64,000 nt of DNA. It comes from Phyto melanocephala. Its lineage: Eukaryota; Arthropoda; Insecta; Diptera; Rhinophoridae. A program made the position numbers and the translations under genes. The notes under the pieces were generated by a model that made no database searches, was not told where the DNA came from, and saw nothing but the letters and a program-made list of their open reading frames with translations. Below are positions 11,406 to 23,406 of this stretch, in pieces. The stretch is from contig OW799234.1 of the NCBI GenBank assembly GCA_941918925.1, forward strand, positions 110,543,884-110,607,883, written 5' to 3'. Within the stretch, counting starts at the first letter, position 1; every line of letters starts with the position of its first letter.

Positions 11406-14148
11406 CTGCTGTGTTAGTAGCAATTTAAAACGTTTATAACTCCTCAAATACTAAGGCTATCTAAACAGGACAACCTCGATCTGGGAACCAGCACATATGT
11501 AAGAACTGCTATATTTTTTTCTATAAAAATCGTTTGTATAATCTGAGGATAAACTGTGTTTTACTTGACTATTTATATATCTGTGGTTTTCATGGGCAAC
11601 AACGTATGTCTTAAAATCAAATTTTTCAGGAGAGCTACAAAACCGTGTTAGTGCTGAACGATTTATGAATATATAAAGAAGTTACATTGTTATGCCATTA
11701 AAATAATCGGAAAGGGTCCATCTTATTTTAAAGACCAAGTTAAGGCCGTCTAAAACAAGTCAATATGTATTATTAACTGAAAATCGTATAAAATAAACAT
11801 ACGCAGTTGCCCGTGAAAGCCTTAAGCCAGAATAAATGTGATTTACAATAAATTTAATCTAAAGGAAAAAAACTATTTATAATACTGCTAATTTTTCAAC
11901 TAATATTTAACACAAGATATATCCTCAAACCAGTATTTTACTGTGCAAGTACGTTTTTACACTGCTTAACAACTATTACACAAGTAATTGCATAACAACT
12001 TTTTGACCTTTTATTAAAACTCATGCGAGTATAAAAATGTAAAAATATGGAAGAAGAAAATAAACAAGAATGAACTTTAGCATGATAGTACTAAACCCCG
12101 CGGGTTAAGGAATGAATTTACACAATGACCTTTACATTCTTGAATAGTTAAGTACACAAACAACAATATTTTGTGGAATTATTAAAAATGAAAAGTTTTC
12201 GAGAAAATATGACACGAATTTTGTATATACTACGCATTGAAAAAGAAATTAAATAAAATGTTAAAAACCCTTAAGTTCAGTTTACCGTTTTATTTGGAAT
12301 TGGACAAGCTAAATGTTAGTATAACTAGTAACGCTTTATCTATTTGAATTTAACTAATGCAAGTATGGGTCCAATTAAAGGCAGAAAAAAACAATAATAA
12401 GTGATAATTTCAGCAGTCATAACACAAACAATTCATGTGTTTGAATAAAAACTTATCAAGGCACAACCAAAACAAACAACCCCCAAACTCGTCATCTGGA
12501 TTGGCGCTTGACTAATACATATGTATGTGCTGCAAAAAATACTTATTTTGATAGCGGTGCATTGTGTAAGATATTGCAACATATGTTTGCCCTAACTATT
12601 TACAAACCTTAAAGCAATTGGATAGACTTTTTATAAAACAACTTATATCACATTTACAAATAATTTAGGAGACAAAATAATAATACATATAACGAATAAA
12701 AAAAGCCTTTAAAGATTTATATAACAGATGGGGACTTTTAACAAAAAAATTTTAATTGAGTTATTTAATTTTTCCTCAAAGCAAACAAATAAAAGGACTT
12801 CAAAAATCAATTAATTTTTAAGTAACATCCATTTAAGTATGAAACATTAGTGAAGACAAAGCGCTTAAACAAAATTTTCTTATCTCGACTTAAAATCTTT
12901 TTTCAAAAGTCCACAGAATTATTGTCAGCACAGACCAATAAACATTTTACGCATTTATTACCAAGTCATTTACATACATACATTGAACAACGGTACAGCT
13001 GGTATATATTACCCGATGGCAAATGTAGGGAGTGTTGTTGTAATAATAATAACATGCAGTTTTCTTAGTAAAACACACAATAATAAACAATTACATGTGT
13101 GTGTAAGGATATACATAAATATTTGTATATTTAAGAGCGGAAAAAATACAAATAATAAAAATTGTTCTATAGACAAGTTCAAGGGAAAAGAACTCCTACA
13201 TTGCGAAATATAAATAACACTACATCCAAACTGTTATTATTACTTTGAGATTTAAAAAAGAAATAAATAAAAAGAAAGAGTAATATTATTTCTTAAGGTG
13301 TCATATATAATTTTTTTAAAGGGCTACTGAAAGAAAGAAAATCAATAAATTCCAAGTATTTTCAAAAGGTATTCTTTAAGATTAAAGTTTTTTTTACTAA
13401 AATAAATTTTTTGTTATTTTAACACGTGATGCCAGTATATCCGAAATCTCTTGTTTATACAATTTTGGAATTTCAAAGTATTGTTTTAATACTGACAGCA
13501 TATTTTCATCACGTAAATAAACACATATATTTTTGTGTGAGCAACTGGTACGACTGAAAAATACCTGGTAGTTTTAAAATTATCTAGTATAACAGCATAT
13601 GGCAACCAAATACAAAATTGGTTTTAAGACTAATAAATTACCTTTCGTCAATAAAAAATATATAATTTTAGGCCCAAAAACATCGTCTTTTAACGTAGCA
13701 AGTTTTATAAAGTATTTTTCGAACTAATAAAGAATTTGTACTTCAAAGTTGCATGAACCAATTTTGTAACCACTTGCCTTTAAATTAACTTAAATTTGAA
13801 TCCTTTAGTACTACACGTAAAGAAAAACCATGGTTACGACATAATCACGACGATCATAATATGTTCTATATAACACGCTTTGGTTATTAAAAATAAGAAA
13901 TAGTTATTTCAGTTATGTTGTGTTATTTATTTTTTGCACGATAATCTTAATCTAATTTGCCTTAATTTTATCATTTACGAAACTTTAATATGGGTTTCCT
14001 TTAAAACTAAGATGAATAATCATGATAAAAGTAGTACGATGTCTCAACAAAAAAACGCTATATTTAAAATTACAAATAACTATTAAACGGAAGCAATCAA
14101 GCTATAATATCCTATAATCAGAACACGTTTTTAACTGTTGTTCTTTTT
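11406..14148. other. AT-rich intergenic stretch, no gene seen
   Basis: Short frames only, without domain signatures. No RNA gene or mobile-element end was recognised. Confidence 0.5.
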
Positions 14149-15780
14149 ATACCCTTCACACAGTGAAAAAGGGTATATGTAAATAGGTTTGTCATTCTAC
14201 AATTTTCATTTCCGACCCCATAAAGTATATATTTTCTAATAATTATTTAGTTTTTTAACCTTTTTTAATTTAAATATTAACTAACATTATTTAAGCTTGA
14301 GGTCTTTTAATTATTTATTTATTTTATACCCTTCACCTGTGGTGCACAAGGGTATATATAGCTTTGTCATTCCGTTTGTAATTTCTACAATTTTCATTTC
14401 CGACCCCATAAAGTATATATTTTCTGAAAGCTTATGAATAGAGGAGTCGATTAAGCCCTGACCGTCTGTCCGTCTGCCCGTCTGTCCGTGTGTTGGTTGA
14501 AATCAACTTTTAGAAGCAACTATATGTTCCTCAGATCTGTATATGGTATCAATATCTTGGAAATATCCAGGAATGAATCGCTATTAAAATTCAGCACAAT
14601 CGCCCCATAACTTTCTGAGATATGAGCAAAAAACCACGACCACCTCGTTTTTTTTCACAATTACAACAACAACATACATACATAGATACATGTAAAAAAC
14701 ATACCAAACAAAAAAAATTGCAAAAAAAAAAAATATTAAAAATAAGAAAAAAATAATAAAAAAAACTACAAAAAAAAATTTTAAAAAAATTTAAAAAAAA
14801 ATTTAAAAAAATTTTTTAAAAATTTTTCTAAAAAAATTTTTAAAAAAAATTTAAAAAAAATAATAAAATATAAATAATATATTAAATAAAATAAAATAAA
14901 ATTTTTTTGGCTCAGCTGGGATTCGATGCCACATTTATTCTAACGTGTACGTATGCACGTATTTTATATGGGATGAATGGTAATACAAACAATTGTTATT
15001 GCATGACTACACGTTGTGAAGGGTATATAAGATTCGGCACGGCCGAATATAGCACTGTTACTTGTTTTTTTATTTTTTTTGGAAGAATTAATAAAAAGTA
15101 AAGATATTATTTAAATAATTAAAAGCCCTCAAGCTTAAATAATTTTAGTTAATATTTATGTATATATTTTCTGAAAGCTTATGAATAGGGGAGTCGATTA
15201 AGCTCTGTCCGTCTGACCGTCTGTTCGTGTGTATGTTGAAATCAACTTTTTGAAGCCCCCCGACATTGCCTGGACCCGGGCTGAGGTACTAAAATATTTG
15301 GCAATAGACCGGTATTGAAAATCAGAAACATCGGTGCATAAACAACTAAGATATGAGCAAAACCCCACGGCCAACTCGTTTTTTTTAACACAAAAACAAC
15401 ATACATACATATATACAGACGTGGTATACTGATTAGAGTAAACGTGGCATCGAACCCTAGCTGAGCCCAAAAAAAAATTTTTTAATTTTTTTGTTTTATA
15501 TTTTATTTTATATATTACATATATATATTTTTAATATTTTTTTTAATTTTGTTTTTAATTTTTTTTTAATTTATTTTTTTAAATTTTTTTTATTTTCTTT
15601 TTTTAATTTTTATTTTATATTTATTATTTATAGTCTTATTATTTTTTTAATTTTTTTAATATTTTTTTTTAATTTTATATTTTTTTTAACACACATACGT
15701 AAATTTATTATTTTACAATGGGATGTTTTTATATATGTATGTTTTTTATATGTATGTATGTACGTATTTTATATGAGATT
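14149..15780 (+). mobile_element. Three-layer nest of repeats: DINE, then foldback, then DINE
   Basis: The outer DINE-like element begins at 14149 and breaks off at 14237 in 'gtatatattttct'. The same 13 bases recur at 15160-15172, where the outer element resumes and runs to about 15780, lacking the usual hairpin end. Between the breakpoints lie two inverted arms containing 'ttatttaagcttgagg' (about 14265-14310) and its complement (about 15115-15155). Between those arms sits a complete second DINE copy. The duplicated breakpoint shows that the foldback went in first and the inner DINE later. Confidence 0.7.
14324..15067 (+). mobile_element. Complete inner DINE-1-like repeat
   Basis: It starts TATACCCTTCACCTGTGGTG and contains 'ttccgaccccataaagtata', CCGTCTGTCC repeats and an A-rich tract (about 14700-14890). 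It ends 'gattcggcacggccgaat' then 'CTGTTACTTGTTTT'. It lies inside a foldback element that in turn split another DINE copy. Confidence 0.75.
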
Positions 15781-15984
15781 TTTCAAACTTTGTTTTTTTT
15801 TTACTTCACTTATCAAAAAATAACAATTTAATAAATTTTTATTATTCAAAAGTTTAACATGCAATAAAATGTTAAAAAAAAATTATATTAATTTATAATA
15901 ATAATTTAATTTAATAAATAATTTTATGTTTAGAAAAGTGAGTACAACAAATTCGATAAATAATAATTTATTTTATATACATAT

Positions 15985-16235
15985 ATATATGTATACTTTT
16001 ACTTCATTAAACTCATACATCTTGCAGCGTTGGTCCGAAGCAAGTTCTTTCCAATATTCTGTATCTGCTGCTGCGTCTTAATTGTTATTTAGAGTTTTCA
16101 GGTATGCAAGGGTCGACCTGTACTGTGTCTGCCTGTGCCGCCTGATGGTTTCGCCAATTGTGAAATATCTAGGAGCATTTGTGTTTGCGTTATTCACGTT
16201 GGATCGGTTGCTTGACCACAGGCGAATGTTAAAGA
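15985..16235 (-). pseudogene. Coding-like island of unknown origin
   Basis: This 250-bp patch is clearly less AT-rich than its surroundings. On the minus strand one frame reads through 'NAPRYFTIGETIRRHRQTQY' and RSTLAYLKTLNNN. After a single TAA at 16078-16080 it continues in the same frame with DAAADTEYWKELASDQRC and KMYEFNEVK. Ordinary amino-acid composition across a lone stop suggests a decayed or partial exon. I do not recognise the family. It could be a host-gene exon, a processed pseudogene or part of a mobile element. Confidence 0.35.
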
Positions 16236-17078
16236 TTGTTGAGTGTAAATACAATAATTAAAATAATAACAAGTAAAGATTAATGTTTGTTGAAACAAAA
16301 TGTGTTTTTTTTAAGTTATTAACATAATCATTAAATATATCACTCAATCCTTATATAATTTAACTACTATCATACATTTCAATCATGGTGTTAAAAAGAT
16401 TTTAATTACCACAACCATGTTATTTCTTTGCGTGTTGCTGTAATAAACATTTAATAAACTTTTGTATATTTATTGAGTTTCATGAACTGCAGGGATTTTT
16501 TCTATTAAAAGATGTGTAGTAATTCTCTTTTTACATTTAAAAGCCTTACATGTCCACAAAAACAACTAGACTTGTATGACAAGAGCGCTTTTATTCAACC
16601 AAAAAATAGACATTTTAAAAAACGTGTGTTTAACTTCATTATTACTAATAATTTTCTAACACAGGTATTTTTAAAGTCAAAAGAAATTTTAAAAGTATTT
16701 CTGCAAAAAAAAGGAGAACGATTTTGTTCTCATCTTAAACAAAAGTTTATTAAATAACTTAAGGATTAAACACAAATGATTTATGTTTTTCGTTACCACT
16801 TTTATTTTTGAACTCAGAAGTGGTAACTTTATTTGTATTTATTGCGCATTTAAAAACAAAATTTTATGTTACTTCCATATAATGTAAAATTAGTGCAACG
16901 ATTAGAACGTCCAAATTCAAATTCAACATTTGGCCAGAATCAACTTTATTAAAGATCTGATTACGAGTATTAAAGCTCATTTTCATTTCAATAGCTTTAT
17001 TTATTTATTAACGCCGACTGCACCCTATTAGGTGTGCAGTATTTTGTGACTTTATGTCTGAAAATATGTTACTTTTAA
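16236..17078. other. AT-rich spacer, no gene seen
   Basis: The only longer frame (about 16512-16757) is lysine- and phenylalanine-rich, as expected from base composition, and has no motif. Confidence 0.45.
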
Positions 17079-17159
17079 GCAAATGAAGTTGGAAATGCTG
17101 TAACCGTAAATGGACAGCGGTTTCGATTTATGAAAGAACATTTTTTATATCCTGCTCTG
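17079..17159 (+). pseudogene. Tc1/mariner transposase scrap
   Basis: One frame reads ANEVGNAVTVNGQRF followed by RFMKEHFLYPAL. It resembles the 'ENEAG.AVTVNGERY..MI..FL.P.L' segment that lies between the first and second catalytic aspartates in one insect Tc1/mariner lineage. A stop precedes it and homology is lost on both sides. It is the segment deleted from the element at 48001-48859, so the two do not overlap in content. Confidence 0.5.
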
Positions 17160-17700
17160 AAAAACAGTACCCTAAGTGTGGTTTCAGCCGAATGGAGTCA
17201 ATACCCCCACTACTCGATATACAATGGAACTTTAAAGTCACATTTCAGGACAGTGAATAATTTCCAGAAATTTTTCAGCACCCGACTATTTTTCGTTGGG
17301 TTTATTTAAAGTAGTGAATATACGTGAACAAGCCGCAGACAATCGTTAAATTCAAGACCAACATTGTTGCATAAATTCAAGCCTATAATCATAACTAATC
17401 CTTCATTTCGAATCTAAAAAAAGATGTTATTTAAATTATCGGTGGATTTCCAAGTTTATATAAATTAAAAAAGTGGGCGTAGTCTTCCGTTAAAATTTTG
17501 GGTTATACCAAGCATTTAAAAAAAATTGGTTTAGCCGTTTTTTAGTGATGCATTTACCGTTAAATAATTTTTATTTATATATTAATTAATTTACAGCTCT
17601 AGTATATTTAAGAAAAAAATATAAAAAGGTAATAACTAAAAAAAACTGAATTTATAATCCACAGAACTGTTACAAAATAAATAAAAACTAGATCTAATAA
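17160..17700. other. Spacer left of the CACTG transposon, no gene seen
   Basis: Possibly more of the Tc1/mariner relic at its left end, but no frame is readable. It ends with the TAA target site at 17698-17700. Confidence 0.4.
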
Positions 17701-18480
17701 CACTGTGCTAGTTGAAAAAACAGACAAGCAGGGCACCTAGCGTTTTAACATAATTCGGGTACGCTGAATCCAGTGGTGCCCACGGTTTTTTAAGATTGGC
17801 TCTGGTTTTCGAGATATACCGTTATTTCAAAAATGGAGGAGGTTGCACAACATATGTTCGCGTAACTCAAAAACGCTTTAGCTTATTGAAAAAACTTAAA
17901 AAACCGAAATTCCGCAATAAAATTTCCTTTAAGAAAAGTAAAACCTCTTTCTAACATTCGCAGTCGTTTTAGAAACATAATTTTTTTTTTTTTTATTTTT
18001 TTAAAATTTTTAAAAATTCATAAAAAATTGAAAAATTTAGCTAGGCTTCTAATTTTTTGCACACATATAAAAACAAAGCTGCAAACAAAACAAGCTATAA
18101 ACAATTAAAATATGTTTGCAACTTTTGATTTTATTCACAAAAGTCGACAAATTTTAATTAATCTAAGAATTTCATAAAACGCAACATTTGTATTAGGGCC
18201 CCCCTAAGGGATGGTGATAAAGGGAAAGTATAATTTAAGAAAATGTTAAGAACAAAAAACATTGGAGGTCGGTCATACATTTTATCCCCCTAGGAGTGAA
18301 TCCTAGGCCTTAGAAACAAATGATGGGAATGAAAAATAAAGTTGCGCAGGTGCAAAATAAGCTATTTGTGATTAAAGTCTGTCTACAACTTTTGATTTTT
18401 TCAGAAAAGATGAAATTTTTGAATTTTTTATATAACCAAACTAAAAATTTTTTGTTGTTAAGTAGTTTTTATTTAGAAAT

Positions 18481-20208
18481 TTATTCTTCTTCCTCCTGCA
18501 GATTCCAATAAATATCCCCTAATAGCGAATCCAGTTGTTTGCCGCTATACCAGTGTTTGAGCCTGGCTGTTACTTGGTGAAATCTCTCGCCATGTTCATC
18601 AGACTCGGCTGGTGATTGTTCATTAAATTTTTCGGCTTGGCAATGCAAAAAATGTATTTTCAATGACATTCTAACGTTTAAGTTTTTAAATGCGGTTAGC
18701 ATATTTTTGATTAAAATTCGCCAGTTTTCAGACCGATGATTTCCTAATACATTTTCTATTACTGATTTCACACAATTCCAGGCCAATAGCTCGATATCAT
18801 TCAATGCAACCTCAAATTGATGGTCCTTCATAAGACGGCGAATGTCCGGTCCATTAAGAATTCCTGTAAAATAGAAACATTATGAAATGAAATATAAATC
18901 TAATTTAATAAAGTAGTTAGAATTCATACCTTCTTTTACTTTCATGCCGCTTAATCGTGGAAAAATTCGGTGCAATTCGGTAAAAGCAACACCATCTGGG
19001 CTCAATGCTTTTATAAAATTTTTTACAATACCCAGTTTGATGTGGAGTGGAGGAAGCAAAATCTTTTCCATCGACACAAGTGGTAATTCAATAACATTGT
19101 TTCTTTGCAATCTGCTTTCCTCACGTAAAGCCCAATCCCGTGTATTGTACTGGTCGCCATCGAAACGCGTATTCCATAAGCACATGAAGCACATATTTTT
19201 AGTATAGCCCAATTGCATGCCTCTTAAAAGAGCTACCACTTTTAAATCTGCGCATATTTTCCACTTGTGGTCTTCATATTTAATTAACTGTATTATTTTT
19301 TTCATTGATGCGTATGTCTCTTTAGTATTTGTGCTAAGTGCTATCGGAATAGGACTTTTTAAATTAGTGACATGTAGCAAAACTGCTTTTAAACTACTTT
19401 TGGAAGAATCAATGAATAAGCGCCAATCTCCAGGATTATATTCATTTTGCATTGTTAAAACCAATCCGCGGATGTCAGTACAATACGCAATAGAATTATT
19501 CTCAATAGATTTAAAAAAAGTCGTAAATCGTCTATGGCGATTGATAGCCCCGTATGTTTGTACACCTGGTGCTAAAATATTAGCTCGTTTTAACTCTTTT
19601 GCCAAGAGAATGCTCTGTCTTTGAGAAAATTTTAGACGCCGTACCATTATATCCAGACGATCTTGCGTGATTTCATTGTGACTGCATGGAACCGTGATGC
19701 ATGACGGTTGATACATTGAAGTAGCTGGGCTATCCGCTTCAACAGAATAAATTATTGAGGGAATATGTTCTGTTGGTATATGGCTACCCGGAACAGTAAT
19801 TTCATCAGAATGTGGCAGCGGAAATCGAGCATATGCTGTTTCAGTATAAGACATATAAGTCATTTTTCTTCTGTTTATACCCGCTGTATAATTTATGCAC
19901 GCATAACACTCATCTTCAACATGAACTATGGGATCTCTCCAAATCATTGGAACATCAAATGGCATGGCGTCTCCATTTTTTTCCCACTTATTTAAATGGT
20001 AAATGCAGTGTGTACACACTATTGATGGTGTCCAACTCTTACCATATATAACCCTTAAAGAAAAATATGATTCATACAAGGTACTTGTTTCAGTAGTGAT
20101 TTTACGGCGACTTGGCATATTTTTATATTTCCCACACACAAAACAAAAGTAATTAAACTTTTTACACGCCTCCATCTTAGATATTTCAATATAACTGTTT
20201 AGATACAA
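18481..20208 (-). CDS. DDE-type transposase of the CACTG-ended element (intact copy)
   Basis: Two exons: 20208-18930 and 18863-18481, joined across a 66-bp GT-AG intron that keeps frame (..MKVKEG / ILNGPDIRR..). This gives 553 aa from the first Met, or 542 aa from Met12 (20175), which is the likelier start because copy 2 begins there. An N-terminal Cys cluster (CFVC at 22-25, CTHC at 65-68, CYAC at 101-104) looks like a zinc-binding DNA-recognition domain. Candidate catalytic residues are Asp267 (WRLFID), Asp321 (ICADLKVV) and Glu516 (SDEHGERFH). A CFMC pair lies at 340-343 and an HGERFH pair at the end, an arrangement also seen in CMC-type transposases. I recall related uncharacterised proteins in cnidarians, aphids and molluscs. 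The triad is inferred from pattern, not shown. The acidic C-terminus ends EEEE. Confidence 0.75.
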
Positions 20209-20390
20209 GACTGTCAGAGGCTTTAAAATTCACTAATCACTTTCGCAAGCACTTTCCATATGACAGTGAAGGGGTTGAGGAACTCTTATTTATACTGTAA
20301 TTGTTTTAATCAAAGTACCAGTCGAGACCTTCATGACCATGTTTTGTAAAAAAAAACCCAGGACGAATAATATTTCTAACTTTTCCAGGT

Positions 20391-20605
20391 GTAGATTTTA
20401 TTGTCAATTTACCGCAGGTACCCAATAATTTGAAATCACAGGTAATTGAAAAATACTATGTTATAATTTTTAATTCTAAGAACCATACAAAATACCGTTG
20501 TACTTCAGTTCCATTACCTGCTCACCTAACGAAATGCTGTATCATATGTAAGGCTGGTTGCATTACAATATTGGGTACCTGCGGTAAATTGACAATAAAA
20601 TCTAC
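20391..20605. repeat. 215-bp segment with 37-bp inverted ends inside copy 1
   Basis: Bases 20391-20427 recur as an exact-looking inverse at 20569-20605 (outer bases GTAGATTTTATTGTCAATTT). The segment lies upstream of the transposase gene. In copy 2 the corresponding place lacks the TCAATTTACCGCAGGTAC part of the left arm. It may be a small nested insertion or a regulatory hairpin; no target duplication is evident. Confidence 0.5.
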
Positions 20606-21642
20606 ATTTTTTAACCGATTTTTATGGCTTGCGGCTTTTTTTATTTTTAAGATAAGTAGTTCTCAGAAAAAAGTGCAAAATGTTGAATATTTGCTTTATA
20701 TTTTTTTAATTATATTTTTAAATTGAAAAATATTACGAATTTGGCACGAAAAATTTTTTTTATCTCCATTAATTTTTAAATAATTCCAAAACGATAAGAG
20801 ATAGAGAAAACACATCTTCTGGTGTTTTACTTTTGAAAACCGAAACCTAATTTAGGGGAAAAAATTTGGCACGCCCATAAAAAAAATACCGATCTGATGG
20901 AAAAAAACCGATTACGGATTTGGGTTCAGCGCATCAAAATCCACATAGACCACATAGTTTTAATTAACGGGAAGAAAAAAAATTATTTTTTGTCGAGCAG
21001 TGTTATTTATGGCTTGTTTTGTTTGCAGCTTTGTTTTTTATATGTCTGCAAAAAATTAGAAGCCTAGCTGAATTTTTCAATTTTTTATGAATTTTAAAAA
21101 AATAAAAATTTCGAAATTTTGATAAAAAAATTAATTTTTTTTTTCAAAAAAAAAATTATTTTTCTAAAACGACTGCGAATATTAGAAAGAAGTTTTACTT
21201 TTCTTAAAGGAAATTTTATTGCGGAATTTCGGTTTTTTAAGTTTTTTCAATAAGCTAAAGCGTTTTTGAGTTACGCGAACATATGTTGTGCAACCTCCTA
21301 CATTTTCGAAATAACGGTATATCTCGAAAACCAGATCTTAAAAAACCGTGGGCACCACTGGATTCAGCATACCCGAATTATGTTAAAACGCTAGGTGCCC
21401 AGCTTGTCACGAAAAAAAGTGTCAATTTCATGCACAGTGTAATTATTAGAACTAAATATTAATAATAAATATCCGTTATAATGAACCGACCATTACGGAT
21501 TTCATTAAGTATATCTGATTTATGTATTTGGTAATCAAAATTTGATATGGATTTTCTTATCTTTTTTTCTTATCTTAAAATCTCCTTAAATTATATCACC
21601 CATTGGTTTGATAATTAATTCGCAAATATGAACATGAGGCGG

Positions 21643-22407
21643 TTATGTTAGGGCAAACATAACAGCTCGGGAAACGTCTTCAGGCTGTAGAATAATACCG
21701 CGACATATTTTCTTTTGTTCATCAGATATCAACTCAGTATCCACTAAGCCTGGGCTTATACTCTAAAATAGATTTAAATGAAGGTAAAACTTTGATTCTA
21801 TAGCTTTGATATTTACCGTTACTTTGACTTTTGAACCCAATTCACGAAACTCCTGACGATAAATCTCATTTATAGCTGTTAGAGCGTGTTTGGTAGCTGG
21901 ATAAATATTCAACGAGGGCACGTGTCCCGGTATAACTGGTACTTGATGTCCCAATATGCTATTAATTAAAATAACATGACCTGATTTATCACCATCTTTG
22001 CCACCAGCCAACATTGAGGCAAAAGCATAACGCGTACAATTCACAACACCCACTATATTGGTTTGCAACATTTGTTGAACTTGTGCCCCTGGCATTTGAC
22101 ACAGTTGTCCCAAATGCAAACATCCAGCATTGTTGATCAATATATAAATGAAGCCATATTTATTTATGATTTCCTTGAAAACACTTTCCACTTCTTGTTC
22201 ATTTGCAACATCACATTTTATAGGATGCATACATTGTTGTAGATTAACGGGCAGTTGTTGCTTTAGCTCAACCACACGTTCAATACGACGAGCTAAACCG
22301 ATAACAATCATTTGTGCTTTTAACAAGTCTTTTACAATACACGCACCAATACCCGAACTGGCACCAGTGACGACAGCAATTTTGGATTTTAATTGTTCCA
22401 CATCCAT
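21643..22407 (-). CDS. Classical short-chain dehydrogenase/reductase (DHRS11/farnesol dehydrogenase-like)
   Basis: Two exons: 22407-21817 and 21762-21643, with a 54-bp GT-AG intron (KVKVT / SISPGLVDTE). The product is 236 aa. TGASSGIG (14-21) is the Rossmann dinucleotide loop, CDV around 65-67 the adenine-ring site, and NNAG (92-95) the core strand. Ser150, Tyr169 and Lys173 (YPATK) form the catalytic triad. The SPGLVDTE loop is typical of insect cytosolic SDRs that act on farnesol or other alcohols and ketones with NADP(H). The exact substrate cannot be read from sequence. Odd feature: a TAA at 21643-21645 stops the frame after ALT. The same frame then reads on as PPHVHICELIIKPMGDII to a second stop at 21586, which is the usual SDR tail. 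About 19 residues would thus be lost, by mutation, sequencing error or real shortening. Confidence 0.85.
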
Positions 22408-23406
22408 TGTGCTATTTTGTGTTATTTACAAGAGTTTGTTTGTGTGCGTCCTTTACAATGTTGCATTTCTTTCAATTTAAATTATATGACGCTTTAGTGC
22501 GAGTCTTATTGTTAGCGTAACTAATGTTTGATGCACACTATGATCACAGAGGCAAATGTTAAGTTATATGAATTAAAAGGTAAAAACTTAATAAATTCAT
22601 TGTATTCGCTTGTCCCCTATCTCGGTTATTTGTTTGATTGCTAGTTGCAAGCTGAAACCACATTTGAAAACCACATTTAGTTTACATTCAATTTTTTGAC
22701 TCGTTTTTATTTACATTTGTTTATTGATTTTTATATTTAGTTGTTCTTGTAGGTGGTAAAAAGCATTGAAAGTGATAGACTAGTAATTCAGTACTAAAGG
22801 TCGCAGAAAATTACACATAACAAATCGCTAAGTAAGCTAAAATGTTTGAAGGCCAGTTTAAAATTAATTAGGTTATTTAAGATGCTTAAAAATTTATTAA
22901 AAATAAGAAAGTTTTTAGAGGAAAACTAATTTGAAAATCAATTGTTTTTAAATGTCGTAAAATATTAAAAATTTTCTGCGATATATTTCTTCAACAACGA
23001 TGAAGTCTGTTAAAGTAACTTTCAAAACTTGTATAATTGTCCTTGATTTTATATATTTTTAGATCGCTTTTCACACCCTTTATTATAAATTCTACTACAA
23101 CTTGTAACTTTAAAATTCAAGTCTTATCCAAAGAAAATATTTTTTTGTAGCTATTTTCCACCCTTGTTTTATGAAATTGCTTTCTCTCTCTCTCTCTTCA
23201 CAAGTCATTTAAATGATCAATATTCTGTATATTGTATGAAATTTTCGAATAACAGTTGCCAAACTTTCCTTATTTTGAAAATGTTGTTTCAAATTAAACT
23301 GTCTTGCCTCTCTTATAATAATCTCGCTCTACAAACCCTAAAATATTAGCTGTAAAGCTGTTTTTTAGGGTTTTGCGGTTGGTTAGCATAGTAAGTCACT
23401 ACGCAC
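22408..23406. other. Upstream region of the SDR gene, no other gene seen
   Basis: This should contain the SDR promoter, but I could not fix a TATA box or initiator. A (CT)n run near 23183-23198 is the only simple repeat. It ends at the left target duplication of the hAT-type element. Confidence 0.4.

Larger units (their letters stand above)
17701..21439 (-). mobile_element. CACTG-ended long-TIR DNA transposon, copy 1 (apparently intact)
   Basis: The element is 3739 bp with termini CACTGTGC...GCACAGTG and a 3-bp duplication TAA on each side (17698-17700 and 21440-21442). After about 40 outer bases that differ between ends, the terminal inverted repeats match for roughly 370 bp (17730 to about 18110, and about 21020 to 21410), including GGGCACCTAGCGTTTTAACA. 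CACTR ends plus 2-3 bp duplications point to the CACTA/EnSpm (CMC) superfamily; that placement is inference. One gene on the minus strand is carried. Copy 2 at 38030-41568 lies in opposite orientation. Confidence 0.85.

Noticed and set aside
15420..15470. tRNA-like block GTGGCATCGAACCCTAGCTG in DINE-like repeats
   Set aside because: It resembles a T-arm, but no D-arm, anticodon arm or acceptor pairing can be built. It is an internal block of the repeat found in several copies.
15491..15823. 110-aa frame rich in Phe and Ile that looks like a membrane protein
   Set aside because: It lies in the T-rich tract of a DINE-like repeat. TTT/TTC/ATT codons make any frame look hydrophobic, and other copies do not preserve it.
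18944..20051. Plus-strand frames of 76-135 aa within CACTG element copy 1, and their counterparts in copy 2
   Set aside because: They are the complement of the transposase exons. They recur in copy 2 only because the transposase sequence does.
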